From: Chryseobacterium endalhagicum
GTDB taxonomy: Bacteria > Bacteroidota > Bacteroidia > Flavobacteriales > Weeksellaceae
Assembly: GCF_016745235.1 (NCBI RefSeq)
Contig: NZ_JAELVM010000001.1
Span: forward strand, 943,856 to 1,007,855
Reading direction: 5' to 3'
Length of the DNA: 64,000 bases
Under the pieces are notes generated by a model. It was not told the DNA's origin. It did no database searches and worked only from the letters and a program-made list of their open reading frames with translations. The translations under genes and the position numbers were made by a program. Shown here piece after piece: positions 1 through 8,204 of this stretch (position 1 is the first letter of the stretch; the number at the start of each line of letters is the position of its first letter).

Positions 1-551
1 GAGGAGGTTTTGGGAAAAGTTCAAGAGGAAGCTCTTCAGGGAAGTTTAAAGGGCAGGATGTGCATGCCGAATTGAATTTAAATTTAAGAGATGCTGCAGA
101 AACGCATCCGCAGACTTTCGAGATCAATGGTAAAAAGGTAAGAATTACAATTCCTGCCGGCGTATACGATGGGCAGCAGATCAAACTGAAAGGTCACGGG
201 AATCCAGGATTCAACGGAGGACCGAACGGAGATCTGTACATCACATTCAATATTCCCGTTGATCCCAATTTTGAAAGAACCGGCGATGATCTGAAAACAA
301 AAGTATCCATTGATCTTTATACCGCTGTTTTGGGAGGTGATGTAAAAGTAAATACCCTGAACGGAAGTGTGAACCTGAAAGTAAAACCGGAAACACAGAG
401 CGGAACCACAGTGAGGCTGAAAGGCAAAGGTTTCCCGGTGTATAAAAAAGAAGGCCAGTCCGGCGACCTTTTTGTGACCTATGAAGTAAAACTGCCGACA
501 AATCTTACAGATAAGCAGAAAGAACTTTTTGAACAACTTAAAAATTCCTAG
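1..551 (+). CDS. CbpA-type DnaJ-class co-chaperone, C-terminal part (5' end outside window)
   Basis: The open frame runs in from the window edge (codons in phase with base 3), so the J-domain is missing and the GTG near base 60 is an internal Val codon. What remains is a Gly/Ser-rich linker (about bases 3-50) followed by the two beta-sandwich substrate-binding domains of a DnaJ C-terminal region: HPQTFEINGKKVRITIPAGV, then GDLYITFNI, VLGGDVKV and RLKGKGFP. No CxxCxGxG zinc finger lies between linker and C-terminal domains, which points to the CbpA subtype rather than DnaJ. Such proteins deliver clients to DnaK in the cytoplasm. The next gene begins 2 bases after the stop and looks like the CbpM modulator, which supports the subtype. 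Sure of the family, less sure of the exact ortholog. Confidence 0.9.
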   Translation, partial: GGFGKSSRGSSSGKFKGQDVHAELNLNLRDAAETHPQTFEINGKKVRITIPAGVYDGQQIKLKGHGNPGFNGGPNGDLYITFNIPVDPNFERTGDDLKTKVSIDLYTAVLGGDVKVNTLNGSVNLKVKPETQSGTTVRLKGKGFPVYKKEGQSGDLFVTYEVKLPTNLTDKQKELFEQLKNS

Positions 552-553
552 TC

Positions 554-856
554 ATGAGTGAAAGAATATCGAGGGAAGAACTCGTAAAAATATACGATAT
601 AGAGATCACTTTTTTTGATGAATTGGTGGATGTGGGACTGCTGAAAGTAGAAACAGAGAATGAAATCCGGTATTTACTGTATGAAGATCTCCCTGTTTTT
701 GAAAAATTTACCAATTGGCATTACGATCTGGAAATCAATCTTCCCGGTTTGGAAGTCATCAGTGAGATGCTTCGGAAAATGGAGGATTTAAAGCAGAGAA
801 ATCGTGATCTCATGAATAAACTTTCTGCCATAAGTGATCATTATGAAGATATTTGA
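554..856 (+). CDS. CbpM-like chaperone modulator, MerR-related
   Basis: A 100-residue protein starting 2 bases after the CbpA-like gene, so the two are almost certainly co-transcribed. The N-terminus (SERISREELVKIYDIEITFF) reads like the winged-helix start of MerR/CbpM proteins, and the C-terminal third (EVISEMLRKMEDLKQRNRDL) is a predicted coiled coil. In the known family CbpM binds the J-domain of CbpA and inhibits it. Size and gene order match that family. The identification rests on context plus a short motif, not on a catalytic signature. Confidence 0.8.
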   Translation: MSERISREELVKIYDIEITFFDELVDVGLLKVETENEIRYLLYEDLPVFEKFTNWHYDLEINLPGLEVISEMLRKMEDLKQRNRDLMNKLSAISDHYEDI

Positions 857-900
857 TTTAGTTTTGTACTCTTTAAGAACAAACTAAATATTTCTGAGAA

Positions 901-1428
901 ATGAATGGCGATAAAATCATCAAATTGAATGTAAACAGAAAGGATTTCGAGGAAATTTATTTCAGTGGCAACCAGGGAAGCCTGTTTTTTTCACCAACTA
1001 CCAAAGGGAAGGCTGTAACTACTGCAGTGATGGGGCTTATTGTATTGATCCTGTTTTATTTTAAAGGAGATTTAAGCAAGGAAAAGTTTGGAATTTTATA
1101 TTTCGCAAGCTTTTTATTTCTGCTTTGTACCGTTTATCTTTCTTTAAGCATCAATAAAGTTTCCCGATGGAAAAAAGAAGTGAATAAATATCTGAAATCA
1201 CTTGAAAATTCTGAAATATACGAGATCAGATTTAATAATGATATTTTTAATGTAAATCTTAATCATCAGGAAGAGCTCAGTAAATGGGAAGATTTTAAAT
1301 ACTTTGATGCTAATGATGAATTTATTTCTCTGGAAGGAAAGTATAATTACATGTTCCCGAAAAAATCCATGAGTAAATCAGATTATGACACGCTCAAACA
1401 GGCAGCAAAGAAAAGTATAAAACAATAA
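901..1428 (+). CDS. YcxB-like membrane protein
   Basis: A 175-residue protein with two hydrophobic segments (about residues 38-54 and 64-84), a Lys-rich linker, then a soluble C-terminal half with the pattern SKWEDFKYFDANDEFISL...YNYMFPKKSMSKSDYDTLK. That half resembles the YcxB-type domain, whose function is unknown. It starts 44 bases after cbpM and is followed by a hairpin terminator, so it could be the last gene of that operon or have its own promoter. No enzyme motif is visible. Confidence 0.7.
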   Translation: MNGDKIIKLNVNRKDFEEIYFSGNQGSLFFSPTTKGKAVTTAVMGLIVLILFYFKGDLSKEKFGILYFASFLFLLCTVYLSLSINKVSRWKKEVNKYLKSLENSEIYEIRFNNDIFNVNLNHQEELSKWEDFKYFDANDEFISLEGKYNYMFPKKSMSKSDYDTLKQAAKKSIKQ

Positions 1429-1433
1429 AAAAA

Positions 1434-1457
1434 TCAGAGCACTAGCTCTGATTTTCT
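1434..1457. terminator. Intrinsic terminator, probably bidirectional
   Basis: A perfect 7-bp stem TCAGAGC / GCTCTGA with loop ACTA, preceded by an A-run and followed by TTTTCTATTT. It sits between the YcxB-like gene (+) and the cysteine synthase gene (-), which converge here, and could serve both. Confidence 0.75.
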
Positions 1458-1490
1458 ATTTATATAAAAGGATTTACTTCTTGTCTTTGA

Positions 1491-2474
1491 TTAATCTAAC
1501 CAGCCCATTTCCTTCATCCACTCATCATTGTAGATTTTTCCTACATATCTTGAGCCGTGGTCGTGAAGAAGAACTACAATCACATCATCTTTGGTGAACT
1601 GATCTTTCATCTGGATCAGAGAAGCAATGGCACTTCCCGCAGAATATCCGCAGAAAATTCCTTCTTCCTTAGCCAGTTTTCTTGCGTAGATTGCACCGTC
1701 TTTATCCGTTACTTTTTCAAAATGATCAATTACGGACATATCATAATTTTCAGGAATAATATCTTCCCCGATGCCTTCCGTGATGTAAGTGTAAGCATGA
1801 TCGTAATGCAGTTCACCTGTTTCATGGAATTCCTTTAGAATAGAACCGTAAGTATCTACACCAATCACTTTAATATCTGGATTTTTTTCCTTGAAAAATG
1901 TTCCGCAGCCTGTAATGGTACCTCCTGTTCCGGCACCTACTACAAAATGCGTCAGGTTACCTTCCGTCTGTTCCCAGATCTCCGGAGCGGTAGATTCATA
2001 ATGGGCAGCTCTGTTCGATAAATTGTCGTATTGGTTTACATACCAGCCGTTTTCTGTTTCTTTAGCCAGTCTTTTGGAAACTGAATAATAAGAACGCGGA
2101 TCTGTAGGTTTTACATCCGTAGGGCAGACGATAACTTCCGCTCCTACAGCTCTAAGAATATCACATTTCTCTTTAGACTGCTTGGAATTGGTTACAAAAA
2201 TACATTTGTAGCCTTTGATGATGGCTGCAAGAGCCAGTCCCATTCCTGTATTTCCTGAAGTCCCCTCAATAATGGTACCTCCAGGTTTTAATCTGCCGTC
2301 TTTTTCGGCATCTTCTATCATTTTAAGAGCCATTCTGTCCTTTACGGAATTTCCGGGATTGAATGTTTCCACTTTTGCTAAAACCAATGCAGGAAAGTCT
2401 TCACCTAGTACTTTGTTGAGTTTTACAAGAGGTGTATTTCCTATCGTTTCAAGAATATTTTTTGCGTATTTCAT
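1491..2474 (-). CDS. PLP-dependent cysteine synthase / cystathionine beta-synthase catalytic family
   Basis: A 327-residue fold-type II PLP enzyme. The PLP-binding lysine is K45 in NPGNSVKDR, the substrate loop is TSGNTG (72-77), and the phosphate-binding loop GAGTGGTITG follows near residue 180. CGYSAGSA lies in the C-terminal part. No CBS regulatory domains are present. The stretch YDNLSNRAAHYESTAPEIW is more like cystathionine beta-synthases than CysK, so the reaction could be O-acetylserine plus sulfide to cysteine, or serine plus homocysteine to cystathionine; sequence alone does not decide. Cytoplasmic. It is monocistronic with its own -7 box. Confidence 0.9.
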   Translation of the reverse strand: MKYAKNILETIGNTPLVKLNKVLGEDFPALVLAKVETFNPGNSVKDRMALKMIEDAEKDGRLKPGGTIIEGTSGNTGMGLALAAIIKGYKCIFVTNSKQSKEKCDILRAVGAEVIVCPTDVKPTDPRSYYSVSKRLAKETENGWYVNQYDNLSNRAAHYESTAPEIWEQTEGNLTHFVVGAGTGGTITGCGTFFKEKNPDIKVIGVDTYGSILKEFHETGELHYDHAYTYITEGIGEDIIPENYDMSVIDHFEKVTDKDGAIYARKLAKEEGIFCGYSAGSAIASLIQMKDQFTKDDVIVVLLHDHGSRYVGKIYNDEWMKEMGWLD

Positions 2475-2493
2475 AAATGTTTTATAAGCGGTG

Positions 2494-2501
2494 CAAAGAT
2501 A
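2494..2501 (-). promoter_or_regulatory. -7 promoter box of the cysteine synthase gene
   Basis: On the minus strand TATCTTTG matches the Bacteroidota -7 consensus TAnnTTTG and lies 19 bases upstream of the ATG. No clear TTG -33 element is seen at the right distance. Confidence 0.5.
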
Positions 2502-2544
2502 AGGCTTTAAAAATTAGCTGCGTAATTTAAAGATTGATTTATAA

Positions 2545-2712
2545 AGGTGAAAAGTGAAAGGTTAATAGTGAATTTTTTACCCGCAGCCATTATCGGAGCT
2601 GAATTATGAAAAGTAAATTGTCAATAGTGAATTGTCAATAGTGAATTTTTTAACAACGGTAAAATAGAATTCACCGTCTTCCATCATTCACAATTGGCCA
2701 TTGACGATTCAA
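2545..2712. repeat. Dispersed intergenic repeat (GTCAATAGTGAATT family)
   Basis: This gene-free stretch contains repeated AATAGTGAATTTTTT and tandem GTCAATAGTGAATT words, then an inverted version (TTCACAATTGGCCATTGACG). The same words recur near 5156-5250, 49018-49112 and 53441-53600. No open frame or RNA gene was recognised in it. Confidence 0.65.
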
Positions 2713-2716
2713 ATTT

Positions 2717-3946
2717 CTAATTATACTTAATCGCCTTCACCGGAGAAATCTTGCTGATCAGATAGCTTGGAATAATCAATGCCAGTCCGGAAATAAGCAG
2801 AATTCCCAATGAAATTGAAATAATGGCCACCGGATTAAGATCTACAGGAACTGTGCTTACATAATAATTTTCGGGATTAAGTTTGATGATGCCGAAGAAT
2901 TTCTGAAGCAGAATAAGGCCCAGACCAATGGCGTTTCCATACAAAAGTCCCGGAATCATAATGATCAGCGTATAATTAATGAAAGTAGCCCTGATCTGTG
3001 AATTGCTTGCTCCCAATGTTTTCAGCAGCCCGATGGAATTGGTTCTTTCAATGATCAGAATCAGAAGCACCATAATAATATTGATTACGACTACGATAAG
3101 CATAATAATAATGATCAGGGCAATATTCGTGTCGAAAATACTGATCCAGTCATTGATCTGTGGGAATTTTTCTGTCGCTTTTTCTGCATAGTTCTTATAG
3201 CCGATCAGCTTTTCAATTTCCGGAAAATCCTTATCGATGTCATTCACGTTTTTAAAGAAGATGTCCAGACCGCCAATTTCGTCCGGTTTCATTTCCTGGA
3301 TTTTTCTTACATGATTGATTCCGCCGATAACGAATTGTTCATCAATCATCTTAATATCGGTTTTATAAATTCCAATTACCTTGAACTTTCGGTAAATTGG
3401 CTTCTGATCAGCTTTTGAAAATACAGTCACAATACTGTCATTCACTTTCAAATGAAGGTCATTCGCAATTTTTTGTGAAACGGTAACATCATTATTATAG
3501 CCTTTCTCTGTTACTGTTGGTGTAGTTCCGGCAACCAGGAATTTTTTAAATCTCAGGCTGTCAAAATCCTTTCCGATCCCTTTAAATATAATCCCTGAAA
3601 AATTATGCTCATTACGCATAATTCCGGTTACAGTTGCATATTTCTGAACACTTTCCACGTCCGGGAGCTCTTTAATCTTCTGGATATTCAGGCCCTGATT
3701 GTCCAGGATCGAAGTGTTATAAGATGAATTTGATCTTGTAGACCGTACCGTAATGTGTCCGCTGAAATCTGCCAGTCTCTCCTTAATGGCTTTCTTGGAT
3801 CCGAAGCCCGTAGCCACGGTAATTAAAGAAACAATGATCCCCAAAGCTACAGAAAGCCTGCCGATGAAGATGATAACTCTTGAAAGGTTATTTTTGTTAT
3901 CTTTGGAAAACGCTATTTTTCTAGAGAAATATAAAGGAAATTTCAA
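2717..3946 (-). CDS. ABC transporter permease of the LolC/LolE (FtsX-like) type
   Basis: Inner-membrane permease of about 409 residues. One membrane span lies near the N-terminus (VIIFIGRLSVALGIIVSLIT), then a large periplasmic (MacB-PCD-like) domain, then three C-terminal spans (IALIIIIMLIVVVINIIMVL, the LIIMIPGLLYGNAIGLGLIL region, and AIISISLGILLISGLAL), ending SPVKAIKYN as in lipoprotein-release permeases. Family members with LolD move lipoproteins out of the inner membrane; no ATPase gene is nearby. I chose the TTG at 3946 (LKFPLYFSRKI) as start, because a start at 4015 would overlap the divergent namZ-like gene by 65 bases. Start choice is uncertain, family is firm. Confidence 0.85.
   Translation of the reverse strand: MKFPLYFSRKIAFSKDNKNNLSRVIIFIGRLSVALGIIVSLITVATGFGSKKAIKERLADFSGHITVRSTRSNSSYNTSILDNQGLNIQKIKELPDVESVQKYATVTGIMRNEHNFSGIIFKGIGKDFDSLRFKKFLVAGTTPTVTEKGYNNDVTVSQKIANDLHLKVNDSIVTVFSKADQKPIYRKFKVIGIYKTDIKMIDEQFVIGGINHVRKIQEMKPDEIGGLDIFFKNVNDIDKDFPEIEKLIGYKNYAEKATEKFPQINDWISIFDTNIALIIIIMLIVVVINIIMVLLILIIERTNSIGLLKTLGASNSQIRATFINYTLIIMIPGLLYGNAIGLGLILLQKFFGIIKLNPENYYVSTVPVDLNPVAIISISLGILLISGLALIIPSYLISKISPVKAIKYN
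3880..3905 (+). promoter_or_regulatory. Candidate promoter of the NamZ-like gene, inside the permease coding region
   Basis: Two overlapping TAnnTTTG boxes are present, TATTTTTG (3889-3896) and TATCTTTG (3898-3905), with a TTG at 3880-3882. The spacer to the second box is 15 bases, shorter than the usual 17-20. The start codon follows 46 bases downstream. Confidence 0.45.
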
Positions 3947-3950
3947 GCTT

Positions 3951-5147
3951 ATGAATTTAGATTCCAAAATTAAAACTTTACTTCTTATTTGCCTAATTTT
4001 TTTGGGAGTATTCAACCAATATTATTCTCAGGTTCAAGTGAAACCGGATTTCAAAACCGGAGCGGACCAGCCTGAAATGTATCTCCCTCTCTTAAAAAAT
4101 AAAACAATCGGCGTGGTTACCAACCAAACCGGACTGATGAGTGATAAAAACCATGTGGTAGATTTTCTGGTTAAAAACAATATTAAAATCAAAACAATAT
4201 TTGCTCCGGAACATGGCTTCAGAGGGGATGCAGATGCCGGAGAAAAAGTGAAAAACGGGGTAGATACCAAAACCGGAATTCCGATTATCTCATTATACGG
4301 AAACAATAAAAAGCCAAAAGCGGAACAGCTGAAAGGACTTGATATTGTCGTTTTTGATATTCAGGATGTCGGTGTACGATTCTATACTTATATTTCCACT
4401 TTGGCTTATTTAATGGAAGCCGGAGCGGAAAATAATGTGGAAATTATGGTTCTTGACCGTCCGAACCCGCATGATGGTTACACAGATGGACCTGTTCTGA
4501 AAAAGAAATGGTCAAGTTTTGTGGGCATGCATGAAGTTCCGGTAGTATATGGCCTAACGATAGGAGAGTACGGGAAAATGGTCAATGGTGAAAAATGGCT
4601 GAAAAATGGAGTTCAGGCAAAATATACCCTGATCCCAATGAAAAATTATCACAAAAAACTGCGGTATCCTATTTCAGATAAGCCGTCTCCCAATCTTCCG
4701 AATGACAAATCAATCAATTTATACCCTAGTTTATGCTTCTTCGAAGGAACTCAGGTTTCTGTAGGGCGTGGTACCAGTCTGCCGTTTCAGATTTACGGAT
4801 CTCCATGGACGCAGGGATTTCCTTATCAGTTTACACCAAAACCGAATTTCGGAGCCAAAGACCCGTTCCTGAATGGAAAACTGTGCTATGGAGAAGATCT
4901 TTCAGCATATCCGCAAGACCTTAAAGAACTGAACCTGGATTGGCTGATCAAATCCTATAAAAGCTATAAAAATCCTAAGCAGGGTTTCTTCCTTGAGAAT
5001 CTATTTTTCGATAAACTGGCTGGAACAGATGAATTCAGAAAGCAGATTATAGCAGGAAAATCCGTTCAGGAGATTAAAGCTTCCTGGAAGAGTGATCTTG
5101 AAAAGTTTGAGAAAATCCGTACGAAATATATTGTTTATCAGGACTGA
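3951..5147 (+). CDS. namZ: NamZ-type exo-beta-N-acetylmuramidase (DUF1343 family), exported
   Basis: About 398 residues from the ATG at 3951, which begins a signal peptide (MNLDSKIKTLLLICLIFLGVF...YSQ). An upstream in-frame start at 3753 would add 66 residues antisense to the permease and is unlikely. Conserved DUF1343 stretches are GVVTNQTG, FAPEHGFRGDADAGEKV, DIQDVGVRFYTYISTL, VLDRPNPHDG and the C-terminal SVGRGTSLPFQIYGSPW. Characterised members (GH171) release N-acetylmuramic acid from the non-reducing end of peptidoglycan fragments, so a role in muropeptide recycling in the periplasm or outside the cell is likely. The substrate is inferred from the family. Confidence 0.88.
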   Translation: MNLDSKIKTLLLICLIFLGVFNQYYSQVQVKPDFKTGADQPEMYLPLLKNKTIGVVTNQTGLMSDKNHVVDFLVKNNIKIKTIFAPEHGFRGDADAGEKVKNGVDTKTGIPIISLYGNNKKPKAEQLKGLDIVVFDIQDVGVRFYTYISTLAYLMEAGAENNVEIMVLDRPNPHDGYTDGPVLKKKWSSFVGMHEVPVVYGLTIGEYGKMVNGEKWLKNGVQAKYTLIPMKNYHKKLRYPISDKPSPNLPNDKSINLYPSLCFFEGTQVSVGRGTSLPFQIYGSPWTQGFPYQFTPKPNFGAKDPFLNGKLCYGEDLSAYPQDLKELNLDWLIKSYKSYKNPKQGFFLENLFFDKLAGTDEFRKQIIAGKSVQEIKASWKSDLEKFEKIRTKYIVYQD

Positions 5148-5155
5148 TTTTTAAA

Positions 5156-5250
5156 GTGAATTGTGAATTTGGCTGCGCCAGTCAATAGTGAATTTGTTTA
5201 TCATAAAAAATTCACTGGCGAAGCCAAATTCACAATTGACTATTGATTAT
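5156..5250. repeat. Long inverted repeat of the GTGAATTGTGAATTTGG family
   Basis: Two arms of about 27 bp face each other: GTGAATTGTGAATTTGGCTG... and its near-complement ...GCCAAATTCACAATTGAC, around a short AT spacer with GTCAATAGTGAATTT. It lies between convergent genes (namZ-like + and a small membrane protein -) and could fold into a long hairpin that ends transcription both ways. It is the same family as the repeat at 2545-2712. Confidence 0.7.
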
Positions 5251-5259
5251 TCATTTTTA

Positions 5260-5466
5260 TCAATCAAAATTCTGTGGCGGTTTATTATCATTTTTCCCTT
5301 TATTAAGGATGAAAAGCCCAAGTGATAAACCGATGACTCCTGCAAAGGCTGTCATAAGTGCTCTCTCCAGTTTGTCGGGCAGGTCGTTTCCGATGTAGTT
5401 CATTAAAAAAAGGATCACAAAGGTGATGACTGAAATGATAATATGGTTTTTTCCGAACAGTTTCAT
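5260..5466 (-). CDS. Small membrane protein, 68 residues, unknown function
   Basis: Two hydrophobic spans (IIISVITFVILFLMNYI and the segment AFAGVIGLSLGLFIL) are separated by a short polar loop, with a hydrophilic Lys/Asn tail. The start lies 4 bases after the stop of the DUF3575-like gene, suggesting that this is the last gene of a three-gene minus-strand operon. I do not recognise a named family. Confidence 0.65.
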   Translation of the reverse strand: MKLFGKNHIIISVITFVILFLMNYIGNDLPDKLERALMTAFAGVIGLSLGLFILNKGKNDNKPPQNFD

Positions 5467-5470
5467 GCTG

Positions 5471-6094
5471 TTATTTTAATTTGTAAGAAATCATGACACC
5501 TCCTCTGTAAGGAAGGAATTCTCCGCTTTTGTTAAATTTTTTGGCAGAATCGTATCGTCTTCCGCTGGCACGGTCATAGCCTTTATAGAAATCCTGGGAA
5601 GTACCTATTGAAGCATATACATCAATATTCCAGCGGTCTGATACTTTAAACTGGTATCCGCCTGTAACTCCTACAATAAAAGAGACTCCTTTTTGATATA
5701 AATTTGATGTGATGAATTCCTCGTTTCTCTCATTGATGTATGGGGTATCATTCCAATAGTCCCATTTCTGAAGAACAAATGCCGAGGCAGCTATATTAGC
5801 CCCAATATACCATTTGCTGAATGCTTCATTAAAATAATATCTGCCTTCAAGAGAACCGGAATAGTATTGAAATTCATGGCCGGCAAAAGACTTCCAAGGA
5901 GAGATGAAAATATCACCTTGTATAGTATATTTTTGACTGATCTGCTTTTCTAAACCTACGTTCAGGACGCCTATAGTGGCAAGCAGTGCATTTCCTTTAA
6001 TGTATAGACTTTTTTCCTGTTCTTGTTCCTGGGCTGTAAGAGTTCCTATTGAAAGGAGTGCGATGGATGTTGCGATTAATTTGTGTTTTGGCAT
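5471..6094 (-). CDS. DUF3575-like outer-membrane beta-barrel protein
   Basis: A 207-residue protein with a signal peptide (MPKHKLIATSIALLSIGTLTAQ) and alternating beta-strand patterns such as LYIKGNALLATIGVLNVGLE, SLEGRYYF, FIVGVTGGYQF and the terminal strand GGVMISYKLK. The opening strand and length fit DUF3575 proteins, which are predicted small outer-membrane barrels of unknown role. Its ATG overlaps the stop codon of the upstream thioredoxin-like gene by one base (TAATG), so translation is probably coupled. Confidence 0.75.
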   Translation of the reverse strand: MPKHKLIATSIALLSIGTLTAQEQEQEKSLYIKGNALLATIGVLNVGLEKQISQKYTIQGDIFISPWKSFAGHEFQYYSGSLEGRYYFNEAFSKWYIGANIAASAFVLQKWDYWNDTPYINERNEEFITSNLYQKGVSFIVGVTGGYQFKVSDRWNIDVYASIGTSQDFYKGYDRASGRRYDSAKKFNKSGEFLPYRGGVMISYKLK

Positions 6095-7278
6095 TATTGT
6101 ATTTTTTTCAGTAGTTCTTCTGCGAGTTTGGAGTCTTTACCAGTCTGAACGGCCATATTTTTGGACATTTCAGCATAGTTTTTGGCCATTTCCTTGTTTC
6201 CGGTCAGGAAATAAAGCTTTGCAAGAATATATGTGTTTTCCGGTGTTTCACCGCGCATGACAGATTTTTCAGCCCATTCAGCAGCTTTTTTCAGTGATGC
6301 AGGATTTTTAACATGATCACCGAATACCCACGCTGCTCTCAACAGCTCATTAGGTTCGAATGCATCGGAATTTTTGTAATATTCTAATGCCGCTTTTTCA
6401 AATTCAGGGAAATTGGCATTTTGCTCGTAGTAACTGAGTTTTGTCTGGTTGAGTTTAGATTGTGCAAGTTGTTTTCCTACCAACGGTTCAGCCGTTTTCA
6501 TGAAATACTCCTCGTTGATTCTTTTATTTTTATCATCAATGGACTGCTCCACGATTTTTGAAAGCTTCAGCTGGTTATCAAATTCGCTGTAGGTGGTTTC
6601 AGGCAGATATTTGATGATGTCAGCTTTCCTTGCCGTAAAAGTACTGTAGTTGCTGTCTTCCGTTGATTTTACAAAATACAGCAGGAAACCTATTTCTTCT
6701 TTGGAAAGTTCTTCCGTTTTCTTTTTATTTTCAAAATATCTTTCCGAAGCTTTTTTAGCAAAATCATAATCTGAAGAAGAGTTTAGCTTCATAATATTGA
6801 TCAGGAATTCAGGATCTTTTTCTCCTTTGGCAAAACGGTCTTTCAAAGAACCCTTTTTATTTCCAGGTGAGTTGATATCCTGTGCCATAGCTACAAAAAG
6901 GCCTTCCTCCATATATCCGGTATTTTGAGATACCAGTTCACCCTCGCCATTCAGGAAAAGATAAGTAGGATAGGAGCGTACGCCAAATTTGGCTGCAATT
7001 TCCCTTCCTTCGCCTTTTTCCATATCGAATCTGGCGTTCACGAAATTGGTGTTGAAATAATCTCCGACGGATTTTTTGGTAAATACATTTCTTTCCATCA
7101 TTTTACAGGGGCCGCACCATGTGGTATAGGCATCAAGGAAAACCAATTTTTTCTCTTTCTTTGCCTTTGCGATAATGTCTTTGAATGGCAGTTCCTGAAA
7201 CTGTATAGCAGCTTCCTGAGCCATGATTACGACAGAACAGAAAACAAGTGCCCCGGTAATGATCTTCTTCATTTTCAA
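6094..7278 (-). CDS. Exported thioredoxin-fold protein with helical C-terminal region
   Basis: A 394-residue protein: signal peptide (KKIITGALVFCSVVIMAQ), a thioredoxin domain (about 25-135) with active site WCGPCK, cis-Pro segment GVRSYPTYLFLNGEGE, then about 240 mostly helical residues ending in TPR-like repeats (AAEWAEKSVMRG, NTYILAKLYFLTGNKEMAKNYA). The WCGPC pair should be redox active in the periplasm; whether it reduces or oxidises is not visible. First gene of a likely operon with the DUF3575-like and small membrane proteins. Confidence 0.85.
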   Translation of the reverse strand: MKMKKIITGALVFCSVVIMAQEAAIQFQELPFKDIIAKAKKEKKLVFLDAYTTWCGPCKMMERNVFTKKSVGDYFNTNFVNARFDMEKGEGREIAAKFGVRSYPTYLFLNGEGELVSQNTGYMEEGLFVAMAQDINSPGNKKGSLKDRFAKGEKDPEFLINIMKLNSSSDYDFAKKASERYFENKKKTEELSKEEIGFLLYFVKSTEDSNYSTFTARKADIIKYLPETTYSEFDNQLKLSKIVEQSIDDKNKRINEEYFMKTAEPLVGKQLAQSKLNQTKLSYYEQNANFPEFEKAALEYYKNSDAFEPNELLRAAWVFGDHVKNPASLKKAAEWAEKSVMRGETPENTYILAKLYFLTGNKEMAKNYAEMSKNMAVQTGKDSKLAEELLKKIQ

Positions 7279-7380
7279 ATTAAATTTGTAAGCGAAGATA
7301 AGTAATTTCAGATTTATAGACTAAGAATTTAGATATGAAGGCCTTATATTAACGAACTTTAAGACTGCCGGAATACCTTA

Positions 7381-7413
7381 AAAAAAAATAAACAGGCCGG
7401 AACCTGTTTATTT
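7381..7413 (-). terminator. Rho-independent terminator of the alpha/beta hydrolase gene
   Basis: An 11-bp perfect stem AAATAAACAGG / CCTGTTTATTT with loop CCGGAA, ending in a run of eight T on the minus strand just after the hydrolase stop at 7442. Confidence 0.85.
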
Positions 7414-7441
7414 TTTTATGAATTTGAAAATTGATAACCTG

Positions 7442-8137
7442 TTAAGAAACAGCTGCTGCAGCTTCTTTAATCAGCTCAGTGATTTCTTTGGGATGAGTCG
7501 CCAGTGATGCGTGGCTGGCATCAAGATGAATGATTTTTCTTGGATTCATTCTTTCTGCCATTTCTTTCTCCGTTGCAGGCGGGATCATTCTGTCATTATC
7601 AGAAACCTGGTACCAGCTTGGTTTGGTTTTCCATGCAGGCTCTCCGGCTTCAGTGGCAAAAATGCTTCCGTGGATGGGCTTTTGAGACAGAGACATCACT
7701 ACCGAGTCTTCAGGATTCAGGTCCTGGGCAAAACTTTCATGGAACTTATCATATTTAATCCATAAAAATCCTTTTGAATCAGGAACAATATTGGCTCCAC
7801 CGGCAGGCTGCTCTCTGCGTCCGAAGATGCCTCCCAGGCTTTCCCCTTTATCCGGTGCAAAAGCGGCTATATAAACCAATCCTGCTACTTTATCATGATT
7901 TCCGGCTCCCGAAATTACAGCACCTCCGTAAGAATGACCTACCAACAGGACTTTTCCTTCCTGCAGATCAATCAGATCTTTTGTTTTCTGAATATCCTCT
8001 TCCATTGAGGTCAAAGGGTTCTGAACACTTCGTACGGTATAGCCTTCGCTGTGAAGATTTTCAATAACGTGTCTCCAGTGAGATCCGTCTCCCCAAGCTC
8101 CGTGAACTAAAATAATTGTGACATTTTTGTTTTCCAT
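7442..8137 (-). CDS. Alpha/beta-fold hydrolase (EstC/salicylate-esterase-like)
   Basis: A 231-residue cytoplasmic protein without signal peptide. The N-terminal ILVHGAWGDGSHW carries the oxyanion-hole loop, the nucleophile elbow is GHSYGG with Ser69, and the C-terminal HLDASHASLATHP supplies the probable catalytic His (ASHAS). This arrangement is typical of small hydrolases of the HNL/MES esterase type; the substrate cannot be named. It is transcribed alone between a clear promoter box and a strong terminator. The Crp/Fnr-type gene lies upstream on the same strand, 67 bases away. Confidence 0.85.
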   Translation of the reverse strand: MENKNVTIILVHGAWGDGSHWRHVIENLHSEGYTVRSVQNPLTSMEEDIQKTKDLIDLQEGKVLLVGHSYGGAVISGAGNHDKVAGLVYIAAFAPDKGESLGGIFGRREQPAGGANIVPDSKGFLWIKYDKFHESFAQDLNPEDSVVMSLSQKPIHGSIFATEAGEPAWKTKPSWYQVSDNDRMIPPATEKEMAERMNPRKIIHLDASHASLATHPKEITELIKEAAAAVS

Positions 8138-8164
8138 ATTTCTTATTCTTTACATTTTGTATCA

Positions 8165-8172
8165 CAAATTTA
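8165..8172 (-). promoter_or_regulatory. -7 promoter box of the alpha/beta hydrolase gene
   Basis: Minus-strand TAAATTTG fits TAnnTTTG and lies 27 bases upstream of the ATG, in the short gap after the Crp/Fnr gene. This suggests the hydrolase is transcribed separately from the regulator. No clear -33 TTG. Confidence 0.5.
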
Positions 8173-8204
8173 GGTCTATACTTTCTAAAAAATGTTCACT
8201 TTAG

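Noticed and set aside
3753..3950. N-terminal extension of the NamZ-like frame
   Set aside because: It is antisense to the permease and precedes a proper signal peptide at 3951; the promoter boxes lie inside it.
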